Origin: Skeletonema tropicum
Taxonomy: Eukaryota; Bacillariophyta; Thalassiosirophyceae; Thalassiosirales; Thalassiosiraceae
Reading direction: 5' to 3'
Length of the DNA stretch: 64,000 nucleotides
Assembly (NCBI GenBank): GCA_037178625.1
Contig: CM074135.1
Coordinates: 560,001 to 624,000 of the forward strand
Position numbers and translations under genes: made by a program. Positions 57,093-64,000 of the stretch are shown piece by piece. Position 1 is the first letter of the stretch, and each line of letters starts with the position of its first letter. Below the pieces are notes generated by a model, which saw nothing but the letters and a program-made list of their open reading frames with translations, did no database searches and was not told the DNA's origin.

Positions 57093-58597
57093 ATGGCACG
57101 CTCAATCCATCAAGGCCCTTGCATTGGAACAAACACTATGCGCATCCGGCTCCTCTTCTTTGTCTTTGTGATAACATGTCTGGAATGGTATAACGTATTC
57201 ACTTGGTATAACACTGTTGAGTACACGAAAACATTGATTGAGAAAGAACATGCACCAGCAGCAGATCATCCAGACATTTTGAAGGAGAGTGGTGGGCGTA
57301 TGGAAAGGAGAAACACCAGTGAGCACTGTTGGCGAGCATGTCCCCAAAGAATCAATAAAATATATTTTCGGTTTGGAAGAGCGGGACTTGGTGATCGACT
57401 TACTATCATAGAAAACCTAGCACAAATTGCCGGCTACTTATGTGCAATCGTTGAGATGCCACCACCGCATGACCTATTACATCTGAAACACAACAATGGC
57501 AACCTAGTTAGCAAGAAATTAAAGTGGCTGGACTTCCGCAATCTAACATTTCTACAGGATGACTCACAAGCCGTAAGAGATTTAGACAAGACTTGGCCAG
57601 TATACAATGAGGAGGATTTCCCTGGTTGGCTCCACATAATATCTGGTTCGAAGAACAGATTGCTGGAAGACTTTATAAGACTTCAGGAGTTTTCTTTGTT
57701 GCAGGGCTCAGATGCAAGGACTGGTTTCATTTGGGAGATCCGCACAAGAATTTATGAGTCAAATCTATTTGACCAGCTATTGCCTCCGCCATCTGTGCAG
57801 GTGCAAGAGTTGTCAGGGTACGAGGACCAAATGCTACCCGAATTGCCGACATATTATTTTTTTCATCCTACAGAGAAAAAGAATCAGAGGAGATGCACTT
57901 ACACCAACAACAAGCCCATGCAGTTGCAACCTACAAGTATGGTGAGTCTTGAATTGTTGTTAGAAAGACACCGTCTGCTTTCATTGTTGCTGTTGTTACA
58001 ATAAATATGTTTATCACGCCCTTCCTCACTTAATCTTCTGATGCGCATTTGCAGGCTTGGTTGCGCAAAAAGTTAAAACAAAAGGTTCGTATGAATGGCT
58101 TGAATAACTCAATATATGGTTTTCTTCATATCAGAAGGGGAGATGATATTGGCAAATGCGACTCCAGAATTGAAATGATAGATCACTTTCTCAATTGCTC
58201 GCTGAATGGAACAGAGGCTCAAGGGGAAAATATAACTCTTCTCTTAGGTAGCGATGAAACAAACACCACGTATAGAGAGGAAGTGATGAAGCTAGTGGGT
58301 GGTCTCCCCCACGTTTCAATCTTGGATGCTGATTCTTTGACAGTGGAAGTGATCAAGGAGGCGGTGACAAGTGGTTTGATCGCTGGTGATGCAGGGTTCG
58401 AAAGCAACAACTATTATATATATGAGGTACAACGAGTTTTGAAATGGGGTTATGGGTTTTCCAGTGTTTTTCTTGACAAGCACCGGACTAATTGTAAGCA
58501 ATGTATTCGGCTTATTGATCATTTCGCTTCTGTATGGAAAACAAAAGAGGCAGGAAGAAAGGTTAATGGATACGATGGAGTGGTAGGCGCTTCTTAA
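57093..58597 (+). CDS. Type II membrane glycosyltransferase, fucosyltransferase-like
   Basis: The start ATG 57093 gives a short cytosolic tail and signal anchor (IRLLFFVFVITCLEWYNVF). RFGRAGLGDRLTIIENLAQI recalls the donor-binding GxGDR motif of GT families. A GT-AG intron (57942-58054) leads to the second exon, which has SIYGFLHIRRGDDIGKCDSR. The H-x-R-R-G-D segment is typical of GDP-fucose-dependent enzymes, where it binds the donor. SDETNTTYREEVMKL and a C-terminal Cys pair NCKQC follow. 463 aa. The last 25 codons of exon 1 are less protein-like, and a cleaner reading (ESEEMHLHQQQAHA) exists in another frame, so an undetected break is possible there. Confidence 0.68.
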
Positions 58598-58698
58598 TCT
58601 AGGTAGCTAGGTAATGTGAGTAAAACTCATCAGCAATTTTTGACATCTCTATTACTCATTGTTCTAATTTGTGTCCCCTCGTTCTTGTCCTATCGTAG

Positions 58699-59964
58699 TC
58701 AGATGATAGGCCCATTTACATTAACACCTCCTCTATCGCACTTGTTTTTATTGCAGTAGATATGACCACGTTCAAGATGGTACCTTGCCATTGACACGAG
58801 CACCTTCTCAGCGGCGAAACGGAAACAATTGTCATGAAGAAATGCATCTCCATCATGGGCTGAAAGTAGATTGCCTTGATTTAGCTTTTCAATAAATGAT
58901 TCAGATTGAATAAAATCATCCAAACTGATCATATCCATTGCAGGAAAAGCCTTGAAAAATCTTTCTTTCAATCGTCTCAAATACTCTTCCTTTCCATTGG
59001 TAAGAACTAAAACTTTCTTAATATCATCCTCTCCAATGGAACACTTGAGATAATCAATAACAGTTTCAACTTGTGTATCACATCCCATATGATCCCCTCG
59101 TCTTAGATGTATTGTTACAAAGTCATTAGAACGTTGAATTTTTAATTCTTGCAAAACAAGTTGTCCAATGTTCAAGAGCTCAACCGAAGCATCAAAGTCT
59201 ACCACGCCACAGGTCCCCGCTGAATATTTGCGATGACTTAATAATTGGTTTGGCCATATGTTTTTCGGAGTATACAAATTTGTTTGCCAAAAGCTTACAT
59301 CAAATTTCCAAACAAAAGGAGTGCCTTCTGCATAGAGTTTTCTTCCAATTTCATATCCTCGAACATTCGTAGTGTCTCCTTTGATTTCCACCAAACCTTT
59401 GAATGCTGCTTCTTCATCAATGTCCCAATGTAAAATATTCTTTGCTGTCAACACTGTCCCATTGTTTGTTTTTCTAACAGGAGTAAAATATACATCCCAA
59501 CGTGCTTCTGGCGGCGCATAACACCCATGAGCTTCTGAAAGCCATACCTCTGGTGTACAATCAAGAGCAATTTTGGCACAAAGCTCATCAGCGTACCACA
59601 TTACATTTCGAAGGATGTTTTGACGGTCTTTGATTCCAGCTCCATGATTGTGTCCTACACTCCCCGGACAAGCGGTGTAATGAATCCAATTATTCCGGCC
59701 ATTAGGGCAGAAACAGTCTTGGTCTGGTTTTGATTCAAGTTCATTTCTTTTCAGGTCAAATAATTGCTCTATGGTAGGAGCACTAGTCCCCATCCATGTT
59801 GAATCTTTTTCTGTACCAGGAGTAGTACTAGGGTTGTGACGGATGATCATCCATGATCGGGAAAAGACAAGAATTGCACCACATATTGTAATACCCAGTA
59901 AATAATGAAGGAGTTTGTTGGTACGGTCTGTGAATGAGGAGATTGCTTTTTTGGGAAGAGGCAT
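58699..59964 (-). CDS. Type II membrane glycosyltransferase-like protein, diverged relative of the neighbour
   Basis: A signal anchor (LLHYLLGITICGAILVFSRS) precedes a luminal domain. FVTIHLRRGDHMGCDTQVET aligns with the neighbour's GFLHIRRGDDIGKCDSRIEM, and LVLTNGKEEYLRRLKERF with LLLGSDETNTTYREEVMKL. Conserved Cys residues (DCFCPNGR, TACPGS, HIYCNKNKC) suggest disulfides. 421 aa, no break. The gene converges on its relative with a 100-bp gap, consistent with an old inverted duplication. Fucosyltransferase activity is inferred from the HLRRGD motif only. Confidence 0.65.
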   Translation of the reverse strand: MPLPKKAISSFTDRTNKLLHYLLGITICGAILVFSRSWMIIRHNPSTTPGTEKDSTWMGTSAPTIEQLFDLKRNELESKPDQDCFCPNGRNNWIHYTACPGSVGHNHGAGIKDRQNILRNVMWYADELCAKIALDCTPEVWLSEAHGCYAPPEARWDVYFTPVRKTNNGTVLTAKNILHWDIDEEAAFKGLVEIKGDTTNVRGYEIGRKLYAEGTPFVWKFDVSFWQTNLYTPKNIWPNQLLSHRKYSAGTCGVVDFDASVELLNIGQLVLQELKIQRSNDFVTIHLRRGDHMGCDTQVETVIDYLKCSIGEDDIKKVLVLTNGKEEYLRRLKERFFKAFPAMDMISLDDFIQSESFIEKLNQGNLLSAHDGDAFLHDNCFRFAAEKVLVSMARYHLERGHIYCNKNKCDRGGVNVNGPII

Positions 59965-60311
59965 AGTGGTAACGATCAGCCAAGTCTCGGTTGATTAGTG
60001 GATAGCTTCTTCTTGGTAATGTATGTTACTTATTCTTATCTCGTTTGTGAAGCGCTGTTAGCTGCTGTTAGTTTCAGTTGGAAGTTTGGTTGCTGTCATT
60101 GCTCTTGGAAGAAGGGATCAGGTCGAACACAAGTCATTCTTCCTACTATTCCTACGTACCAATCGCTTTTTTGGTTGTAGCTAGAGGGTTCGATTCCTTC
60201 GTAGGGAGGCCTTCGCCCAACCGGCATCACTCAAACAGTGGGGGGTTTGCATTTTATCACTAAAAAGTATGTTCCTGTGTAGGAGAGATTATTGGGGGGA
60301 TACTTCTCTGA
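59965..60311. other. Intergenic region
   Basis: Upstream of the second glycosyltransferase. It holds ATTCCTACGTAC (60148-60159) and GATTCCTTCGTAG (60190-60202), both variants of the shared promoter word, and copy 2 of the 60-bp repeat. No gene is seen. Confidence 0.45.
60242..60305. repeat. Dispersed 60-bp repeat, copy 2
   Basis: Same sequence and orientation as 52845-52902, with a 6-nt insertion in the middle. It abuts the left flank of the 60.3-61.15 kb element. Confidence 0.85.
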
Positions 60312-61156
60312 ATTCAAAAATCATATGTACAGTCGTCGTACGGTTATTTTGACACACTCTTATTTTGACATCACAGTTTATTTTTTTGACCCAGCAGCAG
60401 AGAACACTACCTTCTCTTATCGCTGGCTTCCCCGCTTCTCCCGAGGAGGGAGAAGAGGCAGCTCAGCCACACAAACCACCATGACCATGACTATCGAGCC
60501 ACAGTGGCATTGCCATACACAATACTTACACAATACAGCGAGACAAATTAATAAAGTAAACGACAATGATTTCTCCTAGATGTGCTGCGGGCGATTATTG
60601 CGATTTCTGAATCCAAGCCTTACTCACGGCACGACAATGCGTATTGGTTATTGGATCAATGTAAAAAGCATATCAAGATTCGTCCGAGACACCATTGCTG
60701 CATGCAGAGGCAGCATTAGACGCAATCACGAAACTCCGTGAGAATGAGAATGCGGGTTCAGAGGAGGACGACGAGAATGACGACGAGGATGATGATGCAG
60801 ATGCACGGTACAATATCTTCTTCAATTCATTTGGTCATCTACGCTCTCGTAACGTCGAATTGATTATGGTCTTAAACAGCAAATCTGATGAATTGGTGAA
60901 AGATTTATCGTTGACTCTGGAACAACTGAAATTGACATGGGATCATGAAGACTTGCTATCTAGAGATAATAAGAACCTTTTCTCCTCCTTTGTCTGCAAC
61001 CTATGTACATACCTATGTACTGGTATTTTAGCTTATCTACCTATGCCTATTTACTTGCTACACGGATGTTTTGACCGGTACGGTTATATTTTGACACGCT
61101 GAGCGCTGAGCCAGAACACTGTGTGTCAAAATAACCGTACGACGACTATTCAAAAA
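60312..61156. mobile_element. TIR element carrying a coding-like fragment (Pack-MULE-like candidate)
   Basis: A perfect 27-bp inverted repeat lies at 60331-60357 (AGTCGTCGTACGGTTATTTT plus GACACAC) and 61121-61147. A further inverted copy of its inner part at 61079-61100 makes the right end a hairpin. The 9-bp direct repeat ATTCAAAAA flanks the unit at 60312-60320 and 61148-61156, though ten extra bases separate the left copy from the inverted repeat. No transposase is encoded; an orphan coding-like segment lies inside. Confidence 0.65.
60668..61102 (+). pseudogene. Coding-like fragment inside the TIR element
   Basis: An open frame without a usable ATG reads KAYQDSSETPLLHAEAALDA, an acidic stretch, then ARYNIFFNSFGHLRSRNVEL and a Leu-rich helix ending near 60990. 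The rest, to the stop at 61100, looks like non-coding sequence of the element. It resembles an exon captured from a host gene. The family is not recognised. Confidence 0.45.
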
Positions 61157-61253
61157 CCAAACAGCGAACTACGATATGTACGATAACAGCGGTTACGAAG
61201 GACATAGTTGATGCGATGGTGGGGCTCTAGCTACTGAAGCCATAGCCAACACA

Positions 61254-62969
61254 ATGACAATGGAGATCGACACGACGGCAGAAAGCTGCCCAATCTGCTG
61301 CACAGAATACCAAACAACACCAAAAAACAACGGAGCACCACACGCCCGCATATTGTGTTCCGGTCGATGCCGCACCTTCTCCATGTGCCGGCTCTGCGTG
61401 TACCGTCAATCCACCTATCTGAGGCAACCCTTTGTGGTAGACGACGACACTGGAGATTTTACAACATTGGATCCCACCAAGTGCCCACAGTGCAATGAGA
61501 GTGGTGCATTTCGGAATGAGGAGTTGCCGCCACTTTCGGAGGATGTTATGGCCGCGGAAGAAGAGGAGGCGAGGCGTAGGAGAGAGGGCGTGGCAGCTGC
61601 GATGTTGTCACGAGCGTTGTCGAGGTTGACAGATAAGCCAATTGTAAGACATATAAATCCTGCTGCTGAAATGCTTGAGAATAGAACAAGTATTGTATAC
61701 AGAAGAATCAACGGTGATGAATCTGTTGCTGCTGGATTAGATGATCTTTTCTGTTTTCGAGCAATGGCTTCTGTTGGAATTCCGAATCTATTTTGTAGAT
61801 CGGGTGTCTTGTACTTTGAAGCAATTGTCTCAAATCCAAGAATGCGTGACGGTAATGCTCAAATAGGATTCTCTTTGGCCAATGGGATTGAAGACGTCAT
61901 GGTAGGACACGATAACAAATCATGGGGGCTTGATCTTTTGAATCGTGGTATCAAGAGCTGCGATGGTGCATCGTTTGGGTCGGTCGTGAAACCGAACTGG
62001 AATTCGGAGGATATTATTGGAGTTGCAGTTAACATTGAGAAGGGTATGATTGCCGTCTCAACGAATGGCAATTGGGATCTAACTGACGGCAACGGAGTCA
62101 AATTTGAGGACGAAAAAATTCAGGCGGGTGTATATCCAGTGGTAAGCGCAAGCGATTGTCTGCTTAGCTGGCGGTTTCGGTCAAATGATCTACGTTACGG
62201 GCCTCCTCCTGAATCAGTATGGGGCATTTGGCCAAAGTTTGAAGATTTTCATTGGATAAAACTTCCAGTTGAAGCACGCGCAGCAGCACTGAAGCTGGGT
62301 TATACACAGACTTCGTGGTGTGAGGATGAAGGTAATCCAATCGAACAGAAGAAATGGAATGACTTGTCGTCAGAAGAACAATCAGCTGCAAATGTTCTGG
62401 GGTATAATGAACTCATTTGGGCTCACATTACAACCGCTGAAAATGACGACGAAGATTCCGTTAGTTCTGACGATGGAGTCAACGATTCTGACGACGAAGA
62501 TGATTCTGAACACGATCGTATTGAAACATTCAATGACTTACGCTGGGAATCACTCCCAAGCGACGCCAAACGCGCAGCTGAAATTCTTAATTTTACCCAA
62601 ACAATGTGGAATGAAGATGCAGCAAACCCCTTGTTGGAAAAAGAGTGGGAAGAGTTGACAGATGAACAAAAAAGAGCTGCTATCATTCTCGGGTATGACG
62701 AGAATGCGTGGGGTGACTGCAGCTGGATAAACTGTTCATCCAACATCAGCAACAGCTCACATGAACTACCATTTGACCACATGTACTGGGCTGACCTCCC
62801 TACAAATGTAAAGGAAGCCGCCGTAAAACTGGGCTATACAGAACAGCTGTGGAATGACGACGAGGCTGGGCCGCTCGAAGATACCAAGTTCATTGATCTG
62901 ACAGAAGAGCAACAATTTGCTTGCGCTGTTTTGGGCTACTCGAATGTGTCGTGGGATTTTGCAAGGTGA
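61254..62969 (+). CDS. RING-like / SPRY protein with tandem W-LGY repeats
   Basis: Residues 12-85 contain paired cysteines (CPICC, CSGRC, CRLC, CPQC) in a RING-like spacing, with an unusually long central part. Residues 165-320 resemble a B30.2/SPRY domain (VLYFEAIVSNPRMRDGNAQI, SWGLDLLNRG, GDIIGVAVNIEKGM-like IIGVAVNIEKGMIAVSTNG). The C-terminal half has three repeats of about 60-90 residues, each W-x-x-LP-x6-AA-x-x-L-x-Y/F-T-x4-W followed by W/F-x-x-L-x5-Q-x-x-AA-x-x-LGY-x4-W, interrupted by an acidic loop. 571 aa, single exon, no break. A ubiquitin-ligase role is plausible from RING plus SPRY; the repeat's function is unknown. Confidence 0.72.
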   Translation: MTMEIDTTAESCPICCTEYQTTPKNNGAPHARILCSGRCRTFSMCRLCVYRQSTYLRQPFVVDDDTGDFTTLDPTKCPQCNESGAFRNEELPPLSEDVMAAEEEEARRRREGVAAAMLSRALSRLTDKPIVRHINPAAEMLENRTSIVYRRINGDESVAAGLDDLFCFRAMASVGIPNLFCRSGVLYFEAIVSNPRMRDGNAQIGFSLANGIEDVMVGHDNKSWGLDLLNRGIKSCDGASFGSVVKPNWNSEDIIGVAVNIEKGMIAVSTNGNWDLTDGNGVKFEDEKIQAGVYPVVSASDCLLSWRFRSNDLRYGPPPESVWGIWPKFEDFHWIKLPVEARAAALKLGYTQTSWCEDEGNPIEQKKWNDLSSEEQSAANVLGYNELIWAHITTAENDDEDSVSSDDGVNDSDDEDDSEHDRIETFNDLRWESLPSDAKRAAEILNFTQTMWNEDAANPLLEKEWEELTDEQKRAAIILGYDENAWGDCSWINCSSNISNSSHELPFDHMYWADLPTNVKEAAVKLGYTEQLWNDDEAGPLEDTKFIDLTEEQQFACAVLGYSNVSWDFAR

Positions 62970-63342
62970 ATAAGCGATTGTTCAACCAGATGGATATGTC
63001 AGATGCATTTGAAGCTACTTATGCAGACGATCGACTATCCATGGTCTAGTTGGTTAACCCTTTCAACAATCAGTGTGATCATATCAAATTTCGGACAGAG
63101 GAGATAATACAGAAAATAACCGTTACGGATGGCATCACCGATGTGGCTCTCTGGGTCAAGGATCAATCGAACAAGTTGCGTTTCAGAAGGGAATAGAAAA
63201 GGGCAAATCTTGCTTCATCTTCTTACATCATGACATCGACATCACATTGGCGATGTAGTTGTCCTCATTCATGCTTCGTTTGTAAGAAAGCATTTTTTAG
63301 AGAAGTAACTGAGTCGAGCGATATTTCAATTTATCCGCGCCT
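62970..63342. other. Convergent intergenic region
   Basis: Between the RING-SPRY stop and the stop of the last gene. No gene or element is seen. Confidence 0.4.
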
Positions 63343-64000
63343 CTATAACCTATAACCACTCCATTCAAGACCACTTCCAAGAGTAAGTCCGCCTTCTTCA
63401 GAATCTTTACCGTGTCGTTGCAGCCTTTCGTTTGTGGAGCCAACTGATGATACTCTATTTTTCAACTGTCGTTGTTGCTGTACATCGTGTCTCGCTCGAA
63501 TACAGCCCACTGGCTTATACGACGTTTTCTTCTTGCACGATCGACAAACCCATCCAGCTGTCACAATATTCGTCGCCTTGCTTGGAGTATCAGATGCTTT
63601 TCCACCGACCTTGCTGCCTGTGTGTTGTTTCCTTTGGTCCATCTCGAATTCCTTTGCTTCTAGTTCTTGAATGGCCCCTCTAGCCCTTGCATATTCTTGA
63701 GCGTTTGCTGCATTAGCGAAACGACTTTGCGCACATAATAAAGAATTGCGGTCTTCTAGGGTACTCCTCTCCCCAAATGAAGATGCAAAGTTGTTGCGTG
63801 AGGATTTGTCAGTGCTTGAAGATGACTGTTGTACCCTTCTAGAGCTAAGACGACTGAGCAGATCTTCCGTTTTGCTGTTGACCACACCTTCTCTCTTCTG
63901 TTGTAGCAACTCAGCCAAGCTACGTTGCTTCTCCAAAATATCTGACGTTGCAGGTTTTTCATTCGAGTTCGAGTTCGAAGTTGAGCCTATTGGAGCAGAA
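63343..64000 (-). CDS. Zinc-ribbon protein of unknown function, 5' end outside the window
   Basis: The frame stays open from the stop at 63343 to the window edge; the first possible start inside is a TTG, so the gene is cut. The visible 219 residues have an N-terminal Ser/Asn-rich part, a charged helix (QEYARARGAIQELEAKEFEM), and a compact Cys/His site GWVCRSCKKKTSYKPVGCIR followed by ARHDV: C-x2-C-x9-C-x3-H. The C-terminus LTLGSGLEWSGYRL looks like a conserved peptide. I do not recognise the family. Confidence 0.6.
   Translation of the reverse strand, partial: SAPIGSTSNSNSNEKPATSDILEKQRSLAELLQQKREGVVNSKTEDLLSRLSSRRVQQSSSSTDKSSRNNFASSFGERSTLEDRNSLLCAQSRFANAANAQEYARARGAIQELEAKEFEMDQRKQHTGSKVGGKASDTPSKATNIVTAGWVCRSCKKKTSYKPVGCIRARHDVQQQRQLKNRVSSVGSTNERLQRHGKDSEEGGLTLGSGLEWSGYRL

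Noticed and set aside
1..64000. CRISPR arrays, bacterial operons, Shine-Dalgarno sites or prophage
   Set aside because: None seen; the introns, presequences and protein families are eukaryotic throughout.

Overview
The window is nuclear DNA of a photosynthetic stramenopile, most likely a diatom, possibly a centric one. Three predicted proteins (PAP/fibrillin, YjbQ, transaldolase) begin with a signal peptide followed by an ASAFAP-like step with Phe at the cleavage site (SFAP, AFSP, SFTP). This is the presequence type of red-algal secondary plastids. Genes are dense, about 26 in 64 kb. Introns are few, short (about 84-113 bp) and GT-AG. Spliceosomal introns, a split tRNA-Tyr, CCR4-NOT, COP9, exocyst and TIM genes exclude a prokaryote.

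Layout. 1-1.8 kb: no recognisable gene. 1.8-7.0 kb: selenoprotein O (minus) divergent from an ERGIC3/Erv46 cargo receptor (plus), then Tim10 (minus). 7.9-8.05 kb: a tRNA-Trp/tRNA-Tyr pair. 8.2-12.7 kb: exocyst Sec6 with an NPF-rich N-terminus. 13.3-15.4 kb: Atg18/PROPPIN. 15.4-21.3 kb: gene-poor, with one 26-bp tandem repeat. 21.3-24.2 kb: a MATH-BTB protein and a protein of unknown family. 24.5-30.3 kb: a giant GHKL-ATPase (sacsin-like) protein ending in a HELAHN motif. 30.8-35.3 kb: cytosolic HSP90 and HSP70 head to head. 35.6-40.7 kb: plastid fibrillin, an alpha/beta hydrolase and a membrane protein. 41.1-45.1 kb: CSN5 and NOT3 head to head. 45.3-49.5 kb: one long gene joining an orphan N-terminal module, an AlkB dioxygenase, an SRA domain and two chromo barrels. 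50.2-52.6 kb: plastid YjbQ and transaldolase head to head, and a serine palmitoyltransferase small subunit. 53-61.2 kb: accessory stretch with a Cys/His-repeat gene, a gene relic, a TBL-like acyltransferase, two related glycosyltransferases and two terminal-inverted-repeat elements. 61.3-64 kb: a RING-SPRY repeat protein and a truncated zinc-ribbon gene.

Functional themes. Three gene pairs on bidirectional promoters, SelO/ERGIC3, HSP90/HSP70 and YjbQ/transaldolase, carry the same CTACGTAGGAA(A)T word. Secretory-pathway genes (ERGIC3, Sec6, ssSPT, TBL, two GTs) are frequent. The most notable gene is the AlkB-SRA-chromo-barrel protein: it appears to combine a nucleic-acid oxidative demethylase fold with readers of modified cytosine and modified histones.

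Data quality. About 30 coding breaks were found when reading frames were compared with conserved protein families. Nearly all are exactly one extra base; the few others are two-base offsets. I treat them as probable insertion errors. Each affected gene is reported as one CDS spanning the breaks, with introns given in the text.
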